Shown piece after piece: positions 36,497-44,332 of a stretch of 64,000 bases of DNA. The notes below the pieces were generated by a model, which had not been told where the DNA came from, did no database searches, and worked only from the letters and a program-made list of their open reading frames with translations. The stretch is from Caulifigura coniformis (GTDB lineage: Bacteria; Planctomycetota; Planctomycetia; Planctomycetales; Planctomycetaceae): assembly GCF_007745175.1 (NCBI RefSeq), contig NZ_CP036271.1, positions 1,054,001 through 1,118,000 of the forward strand, given 5' to 3'. The position numbers and the translations under genes were made by a program. Positions within the stretch are counted from its first letter, which is position 1, and each line of letters opens with the position of its first letter.

Positions 36497-36720
36497 GCGC
36501 TGGGTGGCATGCCGTCACGCCGCTGAACCCGGCGACACTTCGCAGCCAACGCCCACCCAGCGGCGGGTCGGCATGAACCGGGCACCGCGCTCGTGCCACG
36601 GCTCTGCGAGACGTGCGACCAGAAAGAACGGCAACGCTCCCCACCCAACCCGGCGAGCGGGGGGCGTCGGCCCCCTGTGATCGCCTGACACAAAGCTCCC
36701 CAATCCCCATGAAGTCGGGC

Positions 36721-36745
36721 GGCACTGGCTCCGCCAGTGCAATCG
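36721..36745. repeat. CACTGGC palindromic repeat, copy 2
   Basis: GGCACTGGCTCCGCCAGTGCAATCG is identical over 25 bp to the copy at 36472-36496, 249 bp away. Flanking sequence is only loosely similar. Confidence 0.85.
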
Positions 36746-36920
36746 ATCGGCAGTGGCGCCCGTTGTGGCACCATTCCACCGACGCCATACCTCGAGTGAG
36801 CGGCCGGCGCTGGCCGCCGGTCAGGTCCACGAACGACTCCCGCACGCAAATCACCCCACAACTTGGGGAGTACGCCGTCACGCCGCCAACATTGACGACG
36901 CATCACAGTCAACGCCCGCC

Positions 36921-37409
36921 CTATTTCTTGCCCCTCGATCGCTGCTGCACAAAGAACTGCTTGAGCAGCCCCTTGCACTCCTCCTGCAGAACGCCCCCCA
37001 GCACGGCACAGCGGTGGTTCAGGCGTGGATCGTCGGTGATCCGGTAGAGCGTCGTGCAGGCGCCGGCCTTGGGGTCGGTGGTCCCGAAAATGACCCGCGG
37101 CATCCGCGCCTGAACGATGGCCCCGGCGCACATCGGGCACGGCTCGAGTGTCACGTACAGCGTGCAGCCGGCCAGGCGCCAGTCTCCCAGCGCCTGCGCC
37201 GCCTGCGTGATGGCGATCATCTCCGCATGGGCCGTCGGATCGCTCAGCGTCTCGCGCTGGTTGTATCCCTCGCCAATGATCTCGTCCTGGTGAACGATCA
37301 CGGCCCCGATTGGAACTTCATCGATCTCCATCGCACGACGCGCCTGCTCGAGCGCGGAAAACATCCAGCGCTCGTACGGGGCGAGGGGATTGACGAGGTC
37401 GTCGCTCAT
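36921..37409 (-). CDS. tadA: tRNA adenosine(34) deaminase TadA
   Basis: The 162-residue zinc deaminase converts A34 to inosine in tRNA-Arg(ACG), normally an essential function. It has the HAE zinc/catalytic motif ([13 protein letters not shown]) and PCPMC ([17 protein letters not shown]), followed by [25 protein letters not shown]. The start at ATG 37409 (MSDDLVNP) overlaps the stop of the DUF5615 gene by 4 nt (37406-37409), so it is translationally coupled to a toxin-antitoxin-like pair. The open frame extends upstream, but only inside that gene. Confidence 0.95.
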   Translation of the reverse strand: MSDDLVNPLAPYERWMFSALEQARRAMEIDEVPIGAVIVHQDEIIGEGYNQRETLSDPTAHAEMIAITQAAQALGDWRLAGCTLYVTLEPCPMCAGAIVQARMPRVIFGTTDPKAGACTTLYRITDDPRLNHRCAVLGGVLQEECKGLLKQFFVQQRSRGKK

Positions 37410-37756
37410 TGAAGACTCGAAGCATGCTCGATGTGATTGTGCATTTCGACCGGGGTGCATGCTCGATGGATCAATTGAAGCACATCCAGCACGCTGCTGA
37501 TGGACATCCCGGCCCGGACAAACACGATTCCCGCGTGGGACTCCACCGACAGCGGTTCCACCAGGAAATCACTGTCCTGCGTGACCACGATGCGCCCCAG
37601 TTCTCGCGCCAGCGCCAGGACGTTCGTATCCTCGATCCCTTTGAGCCGCATCTCGTTGATGCTGGTGAAGTCAATGTTCCGACGCCTGAGACCAGCAAGG
37701 ACAACGTGCGGAATGTGCTCGTCCAGCAGGTACCGTATCTCGGGCTCACTTGTCAT
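37406..37756 (-). CDS. DUF5615 (PIN-like) protein, putative toxin
   Basis: The 116-residue protein belongs to the DUF5615/COG4634 PIN-like group: [47 protein letters not shown] and a C-terminal helical end. The acidic residues in LLDEH and TQDSDF are candidate metal ligands of a PIN nuclease. It is coupled by 4-nt overlaps to DUF433 upstream (37753-37756) and tadA downstream. DUF433-DUF5615 pairs are predicted toxin-antitoxin modules; which member is toxic has not been tested here. Confidence 0.88.
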   Translation of the reverse strand: MTSEPEIRYLLDEHIPHVVLAGLRRRNIDFTSINEMRLKGIEDTNVLALARELGRIVVTQDSDFLVEPLSVESHAGIVFVRAGMSISSVLDVLQLIHRACTPVEMHNHIEHASSLQ

Positions 37757-38097
37757 CCGCCAGTTGACCCGCTGTCGGCTGCCGATTCTCGAGACGACTT
37801 GCGGATGATCTCGGGAACGATCGACGGATCCCGGGCTTTCGATTCTTCTTCCAGTTTCAAATCGAGCTGCCAGGAGGCCTCGATCTCTTCGCGATGGTCG
37901 TAGAAGTACGCGAGCGCGGCATGCACGTCGGCGGGAGACAGGTTGAACTCACTGACGATCTGCGTCACCGGCCAGTCATGCTTCGTGTGCCAGCTCGCAA
38001 TCTGAGCCACGGAAATCCGGCGGCCTGCAATTCGCGGCCGTCCCCCTAAGACGTTCGGCGTCGATTCGATATGTCGATCAAGCGACGTCGTCGGCAT
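37753..38097 (-). CDS. DUF433 protein, putative antitoxin
   Basis: The 114-residue protein has a DUF433/COG2442 helix-turn-helix region: RHIESTPNVLGGRPRIAGRRI, ISVAQIASWHTKH, ADVHAALAYFYDHREEIE. The C-terminus is charged (DLKLEEESKARDPS). The family is the usual partner of DUF5615 and probably binds its own promoter. It overlaps the DUF5615 gene by 4 nt and lies 78 bp after the asd stop, so it may be expressed with asd. Confidence 0.88.
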   Translation of the reverse strand: MPTTSLDRHIESTPNVLGGRPRIAGRRISVAQIASWHTKHDWPVTQIVSEFNLSPADVHAALAYFYDHREEIEASWQLDLKLEEESKARDPSIVPEIIRKSSRESAADSGSTGG

Positions 38098-38175
38098 GCT
38101 GATCCTCCCGGGTCGCTGGCAATTCTCCGTTTTCCGCCAACGCCCGGAAAGAGCAGAACGGCCACGACCGCCGAG

Positions 38176-39189
38176 TCACTTCCCGAATCGGTGCTTCGCC
38201 AGCAGTTCTGCGATCTGGATCGCGTTCGTTGCCGCCCCCTTCCGCAGGTTGTCGCTCACGCACCAGAACGAAAGCCCGTTCGGATGCGACAGGTCCTTGC
38301 GGATGCGACCGACGTACACGAGGTCCGAACCGGTGCTGTTGAGCGGCATCGGATACATGCTCGAGCCGATGTCGTCCACGACCTTGATCCCCGGGAAGCT
38401 TTCAAACAGCCCGCGGGCCTCTTCGGGCGAAATGGGTCGTTCGGTCTCCACGGCGATCGTTTCGCTGTGGCAGTTCGCGACCGGGATTCGCACGCAGGTC
38501 GGGCACACAAGAATGCTCTCGTCCCCGAGGATCTTGCGGGTCTCGTACACCATCTTCATTTCTTCGCTGGTGTAGCCCGCTTCCTTCTCCCCGCCGATCT
38601 GCGGAATGCAGTTGAACGCGATCGGATGCTTGAACGCCGTATAGTTGTAGGGCTGCCCATGCAGGTGCATGTGCGTCCCTTCTTCCAGCTCCTTGGTTCC
38701 GGACAGGCCAATCCCGCTGACCGCCTGGTACGTGCTCACCACCACCCGCTTCACCTTCGCCGCGTCATGCAGCGGCTTCAGCGCGACAACCATCTGAGTC
38801 GTCGAGCAGTTCGGGCTGGCGATGATCCCCTTGGCGTTGATCGCATCCTGCGGATTGACCTCTGGAATCACGAGGGCCACCCCCTCCTTCATCCGCCAGT
38901 AGCCCGATTCATCGATCACCGTCGCCCCCGCCTCTACGGCGGATGGCAGATAGTCGCGGGCGATTTCGTCCGGCGTCGTGGCGATGACGAGGTCCGTCCC
39001 GGCGAAGCAGTCCTTCGTCAGCTCTTCGACCTGGTGGTCCTGCCCCCGGAACGTAATGGTCCCCCCCGCGCTCCGCTTCGACGCCAGGAAACGAAACGTC
39101 TTCGCCGGCAGAGGACGTTCCTCGAGCAGCTGACGCATGATGCGGCCGACGGCGCCGGTCGCCCCGACGAGTGCAACAGTGTTAAACAC
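38176..39189 (-). CDS. asd: Aspartate-semialdehyde dehydrogenase
   Basis: The 337-residue enzyme reduces aspartyl phosphate to aspartate semialdehyde on the route to lysine/diaminopimelate, threonine and methionine. Motifs are VALVGATGAVGRIM (NADP binding), the catalytic Cys in IIASPNCSTTQMV, TYQAVSGIGLSGTKELEEG and the His-containing VGRIRKDLSHPNGL. An unusual group of AACGGGC repeats lies in the upstream region. Confidence 0.95.
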   Translation of the reverse strand: MFNTVALVGATGAVGRIMRQLLEERPLPAKTFRFLASKRSAGGTITFRGQDHQVEELTKDCFAGTDLVIATTPDEIARDYLPSAVEAGATVIDESGYWRMKEGVALVIPEVNPQDAINAKGIIASPNCSTTQMVVALKPLHDAAKVKRVVVSTYQAVSGIGLSGTKELEEGTHMHLHGQPYNYTAFKHPIAFNCIPQIGGEKEAGYTSEEMKMVYETRKILGDESILVCPTCVRIPVANCHSETIAVETERPISPEEARGLFESFPGIKVVDDIGSSMYPMPLNSTGSDLVYVGRIRKDLSHPNGLSFWCVSDNLRKGAATNAIQIAELLAKHRFGK

Positions 39190-39258
39190 GACTGGTTCCT
39201 GAAGGAAAACTTAGATTGAAGCCTGGGGATGCCGGTGGGGAACGCATCAATGTACCGC

Positions 39259-39315
39259 CCGAACGGGCAAAAATCACGAAAACGGGCAATCACTGCCGAA
39301 GCCCGGCCCGTTCGG
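39259..39315. promoter_or_regulatory. Operator-like AACGGGC repeats upstream of asd
   Basis: AACGGGCAA occurs twice as direct repeats 19 bp apart (39262-39270, 39281-39289). CCGAACGGGC (39259-39268) has a perfect inverted copy GCCCGTTCGG (39306-39315). The sites lie between divergent asd and methyltransferase genes, 70-126 bp before the asd start, which is compatible with repressor binding. Confidence 0.45.
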
Positions 39316-39415
39316 TGAAATCGACATCATGGAAACCATTTCCACGATGTAGGTTCTGACAAGTCCTTGTCCGGGTCGCTGGGGCTGTTCCCTGTCCCTT
39401 GTGGAGATCAACGCG

Positions 39416-40090
39416 ATGAGCGGTTCACTGACACTTCGCGGAATGACCCCTCCATTCCTGTGGAAAACAGGCCTGAAGCTCGGGCGACGGTTCGGCTTCG
39501 TCGAAAAGTTTCAGTACGGAAAAGAGCAGCCGGCCGCCTACTACGACCAGCGGTTCGACCTCTCCGACCACTGGAAACTCCACTACACCCGGTCGCACTA
39601 CTACCCCTTGTGGACCGTTGTGGCCGACAGGCTCCGACGGGCAAAGGTTCGCACCATTCTCGACATCGGATGCGGGCCAGGGCAGGTCGCCTGCCTCCTC
39701 CGCGATCGCGGCTTCGAGAACTACACCGGGCTCGATTTCAGCCCCAACCGCGTCAAAGCCGCGAAGGACTGCTGCCCGACCCTCAATTTCGTCGTCGCCG
39801 ATATCTTTGCGTCGACAGTCCTTGAAGAGCATCCGTACGACTGTGTCCTGACCATGGAGTTCCTCGAGCACATCGAACGCGACCTCGAGGTGCTCTCACG
39901 GATTCGCCCCGGCACGTTCGTCCTCGCAACCGTCCCCAACTTCCCGGCCGCAGGACACGTCCGCCACTTCCGGGACGTCGACGAAGTCTGCCAGCGGTAC
40001 GAGTCCCTGTTTTCGTCGCTCGAGGTCTACGCGATCCTGGCCGACGAAGGGGGCCGGAGACACTTCGTCATGGAAGGCCGCCGCGCCTAG
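39416..40090 (+). CDS. Class I SAM-dependent methyltransferase
   Basis: The 224-residue protein has the class I SAM motif ILDIGCGPGQVACLLRDRG, then YTGLDFSPNRVKAA (motif II) and CVLTMEFLEHIERDLEVL, of the Methyltransf_25 type. The N-terminus contains a tyrosine-rich stretch (AAYYDQRFDLSDHWKLHYTR). The substrate is unknown. ATG 39416 with GGAG at 39403-39406 is preferred over the in-frame GTG at 39401. It is followed by a cluster of intergenic repeats. Confidence 0.85.
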   Translation: MSGSLTLRGMTPPFLWKTGLKLGRRFGFVEKFQYGKEQPAAYYDQRFDLSDHWKLHYTRSHYYPLWTVVADRLRRAKVRTILDIGCGPGQVACLLRDRGFENYTGLDFSPNRVKAAKDCCPTLNFVVADIFASTVLEEHPYDCVLTMEFLEHIERDLEVLSRIRPGTFVLATVPNFPAAGHVRHFRDVDEVCQRYESLFSSLEVYAILADEGGRRHFVMEGRRA

Positions 40091-40106
40091 GCGGCCCAGA
40101 CGCAGG

Positions 40107-40280
40107 GTGCCACTGGCTCCGCTGGGGTGCCACTGGCTGCTCGCAGCCAGTGCAATCGTTGCCGAGCCCTCCCAACATCCAGGAGTTCCACTGGCTCCAG
40201 CAGAGGTGGCACCTGGTGGCACTGGCTCCCAACTGTGGGTGGCACTGGCTCTGCCAGTGAAAACGTTACCGAGCCCTCCC
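40107..40280. repeat. Cluster of degenerate CACTGGCT palindromic repeats
   Basis: About five variant copies of TGSCACTGGCT lie between convergent genes. The best, at 40126-40173, has the palindrome CACTGGCTG-CTCG-CAGCCAGTG and a tail CGTTGCCGAGCCCTCCC (40157-40173). A second near-complete copy ends with CGTTACCGAGCCCTCCC (40264-40280), one base different. The palindrome core is the same as at 36471 and 36721. Confidence 0.8.
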
Positions 40281-40290
40281 TCCATCCCCC

Positions 40291-41058
40291 TCAGCGAACA
40301 GCCCCACCGTTCGCATTCAGCACCTGCCCGGTGAGATAGCTCGCGTCATCGCTCAACAGGAACCTCGCCAGACGCGCGATGTCCTCCGGCGTCCCCCAGC
40401 GGGCCAGCGGCGTCTCACGCAGAACGCGGTCATGCCAGGCCTGGCTGGTTCCGTCCCCCCACGCAGTCCGGATCCACCCCGGCGCGATGCAGTTCACCCG
40501 GACCTTCGGAGCCAGGCTCACAGCGAGGGAACGCGTGAAACCCATCACCGCGTTCTTCGCCACCGCGAACAACTCGCCACTGTCTCCCTCCATCCCCCGG
40601 TCGGCCTGGTCCCACCCGATCGTGAGGATCGAGCCGTGCCCTTGTTCTTTCATTCGGTCGCCGATGCTTCGGCCCATCACGACCGACGCCCGGACATCCA
40701 CCTTCAGCAGCCGGTCGAGTTTCTCCTCGTAGGGAAGTGAGCGACTCTCTCCGGTCAGCAGGTCCACTCCCGCATTCAGGACGGCGCCGTCCAGACCGCC
40801 CCAGGTCGCCCATGCTTCCTCGGAAAGCAACTCGGCCGCCCCGTCCGCCGTCAGCAGATTCTTCGGTCGAATCTCGACGCGCCCCCCTCGCTTCGCGATC
40901 TCCGCGGCCACGTCCTCAATCGGCCCCGTCGCCTTCCGGCCGTGCAGGATCACATCCGCCCCCGCGTCGGCCAGTTCGAGCGCAACGGCCCGCCCGATCC
41001 CGCTCGACGAACCCGTCACCAGGATCCGCCGCCCGGTCAGATCACCAAACCGCGTCAT
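40291..41058 (-). CDS. SDR family oxidoreductase with Tyr-to-Phe active-site change
   Basis: The 255-residue short-chain dehydrogenase has the NAD(P) motif ILVTGSSSGIGRAVAL, LNAGVDLL in place of NNAG, and PLARWGTPEDIARLARFLLSDDASYLTGQ. The usual YxxxK catalytic pair is replaced by F164-A-V-A-K168 (GELFAVAKNAVMGF), and the preceding Ser position reads TIGW. The classical proton donor is therefore absent, so the activity may be lost or altered. Its ATG overlaps the DUF423 stop (41055-41058), so translation is coupled. Confidence 0.87.
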   Translation of the reverse strand: MTRFGDLTGRRILVTGSSSGIGRAVALELADAGADVILHGRKATGPIEDVAAEIAKRGGRVEIRPKNLLTADGAAELLSEEAWATWGGLDGAVLNAGVDLLTGESRSLPYEEKLDRLLKVDVRASVVMGRSIGDRMKEQGHGSILTIGWDQADRGMEGDSGELFAVAKNAVMGFTRSLAVSLAPKVRVNCIAPGWIRTAWGDGTSQAWHDRVLRETPLARWGTPEDIARLARFLLSDDASYLTGQVLNANGGAVR

Positions 41059-41507
41059 GGCGCTGCTCCCGCAGTCGGGCGTCCTGATCCGGCCGCCCCG
41101 ATCGCCAGCGCGACCCATCCGACGATGAACAGCATCCCCCCGAACGGCGTGATCATCCCCAGCTTCGTCACGCCACGCAGCACCAGCGCGTACAGGCTCC
41201 CCGAAAACAACACCGTTCCCAGCAGGAAACACCAGCCCGCGACATTCAGCGACGCGGCCGGCCGGCGAATCGCCACCAGCCCGCAGGCGATCATCCCCAG
41301 TGCGTGAAACATCTGGTATTCGGCCGCCGTCTTGAAGTCGGCGATGTACTTCCGCGCCGCCGGGACCGTCTCTCCCACAACCACTCGCGTCTGCTCCGCA
41401 TATTGAACGGGCAGTCGCGTATCCAGGCCGTGGGCAGCGAACGCACCAAACACCACGGCCAGCCCCGCCAGCACGCATCCCACCACGATCCACCGCTCGC
41501 CTGACAC
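41055..41507 (-). CDS. DUF423 family membrane protein
   Basis: The 150-residue protein has four hydrophobic helices and the DUF423 hallmarks: VFGAFAAHGL near the start, the mid-protein FKTAAEYQMFHALGMIACGL and SLYALVLRGVTKLGMITPFGGMLFIVGW. The function is unknown. The GTG at 41507 has GGAGG 4 nt upstream and fits family length; the larger open frame to 41870 would overlap the divergent gene. It is coupled to the SDR gene. Confidence 0.87.
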   Translation of the reverse strand: MSGERWIVVGCVLAGLAVVFGAFAAHGLDTRLPVQYAEQTRVVVGETVPAARKYIADFKTAAEYQMFHALGMIACGLVAIRRPAASLNVAGWCFLLGTVLFSGSLYALVLRGVTKLGMITPFGGMLFIVGWVALAIGAAGSGRPTAGAAP

Positions 41508-41630
41508 ATCCCCTCCCGGAAAAACGGGCCCCGTCTCATTCCCGCCGGTTGAACAACCCGGCCTTTTCGCCGGGACAACCCGGCCCTCAAAACGATAGAC
41601 TCCCGGTTCCGAAAAAACGATGCGTGCAGT

Positions 41631-41635
41631 GGAGG
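41631..41635 (+). promoter_or_regulatory. Shine-Dalgarno that favours a TTG start
   Basis: GGAGG at 41631-41635 lies 5 nt before TTG 41641 but inside the reading frame that would begin at ATG 41620. The spacing supports TTG as the true start of the diheme gene. Confidence 0.6.
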
Positions 41636-41640
41636 CAAAC

Positions 41641-43533
41641 TTGAACGCACCCTTCTCTCGTGCTGTCGCCCTCATGGTGATGGTCTGCTCGTCGACGGCC
41701 CTCCAGGCCGGATCGATGAACAGCCTGATGGACCTCTCCTCGGATGGACGGTTCCTCGCCTGTTCCAACCGCGATTCCGGCACCGTCACCGTTCTCGAGC
41801 AGCAGGACGGAACCTGGGCACGCAAGTCGGAACTGCGCATCGGCCGGCATCCGGAAGGAGTCAGCTTCATCGGCGCAACGCATCTCTTCGCCGTCGCCGT
41901 CTACGGCGACGATGTGGTCGCCCTCGTCGACGCCGATCGCGGCGCGGAAACCGCCCGCATCGAAGTCTTCGATGAACCCTACTCCGTCGTCTCCACCCCC
42001 GATGGATCGCGGCTCTTCGTCACGCTCGACTACCCCGGCAGGATCGCCGAGATCGATCCCGCCGCGAAAAAGGTCCTCCGCGAGATCGAGGCCGGTCCGT
42101 TTGCCCGCGGCCTCGCCCTCACCAGCGACGACCGGTTGCTCGTCACCGAGTATTACACCGGCATCATGCACGCGATCGAACGCGCATCCGGCAACCGGCT
42201 CGAGTCCTGGAAAGGAACGAAGGAAGACAACCTCGCCCGCCAGATCACGCTCCATCCGAAGCGGCCGAAGGCCTACCTGCCCCATATCCGTTCAAGAACA
42301 ACCGTCCCGCAGGGCGCCGGCGCCATCTTCCCCTATCTCGCTGTCCTCGACACCGATGCGCCCAAACCGGTCGAGGAAGGCTCGACGCCTCCGTCTCGCC
42401 GCAAGCGCGTGCAGATGGATTCGTTCCGCGGCACGTTCGTCGTCGCCAACCCCTGGGAAGCCTCCGTCTCGCCCGATGGAGCGAAACTCGCCGTCGTCTT
42501 CGCCGGCACCGATGACATGTTCCTCTGCAACATCATCGACGACGACTACCGTGAGTTGAGCTGGTCGGCCACGGCCCGAACCGGTCACAACCCCCGGGCC
42601 GTGCGCTTCACCGCCGATGGCTCGCAACTCCTCGTCTACAACGCCCTCGATTTCGCAGTCTCGGTCCTGGATGCGAAATCGCTCGCCAGGCTTCAGACCG
42701 TCTCCGTCTGCGACTGTCCGCTCGATGAAGAAATGCTGGCCGGCAAACGCCTGTTCTATTCGGCCAACCAGCCGATGGTCGGCCAGCGCTGGATCTCCTG
42801 TTCGAGCTGTCATCCCGACGGCGATTCGGACGGCCGCACCTGGCAGCAGCCGGAGGGACTGCGGCAGACGCAGCCTCTCGGCGGACTCGCGTGGACCCAC
42901 CCGCTCCATTGGTCGGCCGACCGCGATGAAGTTCAGGACTTCGAACATACCATCCGCGGCCCACTCATGCAGGGACGCGGCCTGGTTCGCGGCCCCCTCC
43001 CGGATGCCCTCGGCGAGCCCATCAGCGGGCGATCGAAAGAGGCCGATGCCTTGGCGCTCTATGCCAACTCGCACAAGTTCGATCTCAGCCCCTATGCCCG
43101 CGTGACCGGAACGAACGGAGAGCGACAGGTCGGGCTGACCGAAGCGGCCAGACGCGGACGCGACGTGTTCTTCCGCGACTCCGTCGGGTGCGCCGAGTGT
43201 CACAGCGGTCCCTATTTCTGCGACTCACGGGCGGGATCCCTCACCCGGCACGACGTCGGCACCGGCAACGACGATCCCTCAGAACTGATGGGCCCGAAGT
43301 ACGACACCCCCACGCTGATTGGGCTGTATCGCTCGGCCCCCTATCTTCATCATGGTCGTGCGGCCACCCTCGAGGAGGTCCTGACGAAGTACAACGTCGG
43401 CGAGAAGCACGGCCGGACAAGCCAGCTGACGAAGGAAGAAATCAGCGATCTGGTGGCCTACCTCAATTCGCTGCCCTATGAAGACACGGACGCCCAGGCT
43501 CTCGCCGCGGGTTTGAAGAAGGTGGAGAAATAG
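41641..43533 (+). CDS. Secreted beta-propeller diheme cytochrome c (MauG/peroxidase-like)
   Basis: The 630-residue protein starts (from TTG 41641) with a signal peptide (RAVALMVMVCSSTALQA). Residues ~25-360 form a YVTN-like beta-propeller (MDLSSDGRFLACSNRDSGTV, SVVSTPDGSRLFVT, FTADGSQLLVYNA). The C-terminal ~270 residues have two haem motifs, CSSCH (WISCSSCHPDGDSDG) and CAECH (VGCAECHSGPYFCDS), with the LTRHDVGTGN segment seen in MauG-like oxidases. Such proteins oxidise or sense small molecules in the periplasm. ATG 41620 is an alternative start. It is followed by TlpA- and DUF1579-type genes. Confidence 0.88.
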   Translation: MNAPFSRAVALMVMVCSSTALQAGSMNSLMDLSSDGRFLACSNRDSGTVTVLEQQDGTWARKSELRIGRHPEGVSFIGATHLFAVAVYGDDVVALVDADRGAETARIEVFDEPYSVVSTPDGSRLFVTLDYPGRIAEIDPAAKKVLREIEAGPFARGLALTSDDRLLVTEYYTGIMHAIERASGNRLESWKGTKEDNLARQITLHPKRPKAYLPHIRSRTTVPQGAGAIFPYLAVLDTDAPKPVEEGSTPPSRRKRVQMDSFRGTFVVANPWEASVSPDGAKLAVVFAGTDDMFLCNIIDDDYRELSWSATARTGHNPRAVRFTADGSQLLVYNALDFAVSVLDAKSLARLQTVSVCDCPLDEEMLAGKRLFYSANQPMVGQRWISCSSCHPDGDSDGRTWQQPEGLRQTQPLGGLAWTHPLHWSADRDEVQDFEHTIRGPLMQGRGLVRGPLPDALGEPISGRSKEADALALYANSHKFDLSPYARVTGTNGERQVGLTEAARRGRDVFFRDSVGCAECHSGPYFCDSRAGSLTRHDVGTGNDDPSELMGPKYDTPTLIGLYRSAPYLHHGRAATLEEVLTKYNVGEKHGRTSQLTKEEISDLVAYLNSLPYEDTDAQALAAGLKKVEK

Positions 43534-43574
43534 AACTCATCATGACTGCGACGACCGACAAAGGAGTGCGACGA

Positions 43575-44279
43575 ATGACTCGATGGACCACCGCAGCGCT
43601 GCTTCTGGGAGCGATGATCTGCATCCCGGGCTGCAAGAAGGCGGAAGAGACGCCGCCGCCTGCTCCGCCGTCCCCCGCGACGGTCGATGCCGGACCGGCC
43701 CCCGAAGGGCAGACCGAGCCCGCCACCGAAGAATCCAAACCGGCCGCAACAACCCCGCCGGCCGACGCCGCTCCCCCGCAGTCGCTCCTGCCCGGGCCGG
43801 CCGAACTGCAGCCGGTCGCCTTCTATGCCGCCGATGCCGTCGAAGTGGAAATCACCGACTGGGCCGGCGTCCAGAAGTGGATCGCCTCCCAGAAAGGAAA
43901 GGTGGTCGTCGTCGACATGTGGTCGCTCTCGTGCGAACCCTGCCGTCGCGAGTTTCCCAACCTCGTGAAGCTGCACAACGAGAAAGGGGACAAGGTCGCC
44001 TGCCTCTCCGTCTCGACCGATTACGCCGGCATCAAGTCGAAGCCGCCCAAGTTCTACGAACCCCGCGTTCTGGAGTTCCTCACTTCGCAGAAGGCAACCT
44101 GCAAGAACGTCCTCTGCAGCGTCGAGTCGGAAGAACTGTTCGAAACGCTCGACCTCGCTTCGATTCCAGCCGTCTACGTCTACGGCAAGGATGGCAGGCA
44201 GGCGAAGCGGTTCGCCGGTGAAGAGGTCCACTACGACAAGGAAGTCCTCCCCCTCGTGGACGAGTTGTTGAAGAAGTGA
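43575..44279 (+). CDS. TlpA-family thioredoxin-like lipoprotein
   Basis: The 234-residue protein has a lipoprotein signal with lipobox IPGC and a proline/alanine-rich linker (TPPPAPPSPATVDAGPAP). A thioredoxin fold follows, with C120-E-P-C123 (MWSLSCEPCRREFPNLVKL). It is a membrane-tethered periplasmic thiol oxidoreductase, probably reducing haem-site cysteines, in keeping with the upstream diheme protein. AAGGAG about 9 nt upstream supports ATG 43575. Confidence 0.9.
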   Translation: MTRWTTAALLLGAMICIPGCKKAEETPPPAPPSPATVDAGPAPEGQTEPATEESKPAATTPPADAAPPQSLLPGPAELQPVAFYAADAVEVEITDWAGVQKWIASQKGKVVVVDMWSLSCEPCRREFPNLVKLHNEKGDKVACLSVSTDYAGIKSKPPKFYEPRVLEFLTSQKATCKNVLCSVESEELFETLDLASIPAVYVYGKDGRQAKRFAGEEVHYDKEVLPLVDELLKK

Positions 44280-44332
44280 TCTCTCGCGGCGACGTGCCGC
44301 GCATGCCGATGGCCCTCAATGGAGACGCTCCG

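Larger units (their letters stand above)
36439..36920. other. 482-bp intergenic region rich in imperfect repeats
   Basis: This stretch between convergent genes holds two copies of a 25-26-bp palindromic element (listed separately), GGGGGC-GTCG-GCCCCC (36660-36675), CCCCA-CAACT-TGGGG (36854-36868) and a repeated GCCGTCACGCCGC (36511-36523 and 36874-36886). Small open frames in it are low-complexity and lack ribosome sites. It resembles decayed dispersed repeats. Confidence 0.65.

Noticed and set aside
36435-36881. Frames inside the repeat region near 36.5 kb
   Set aside because: They run through palindromic repeats and change frame at each; no plausible protein.
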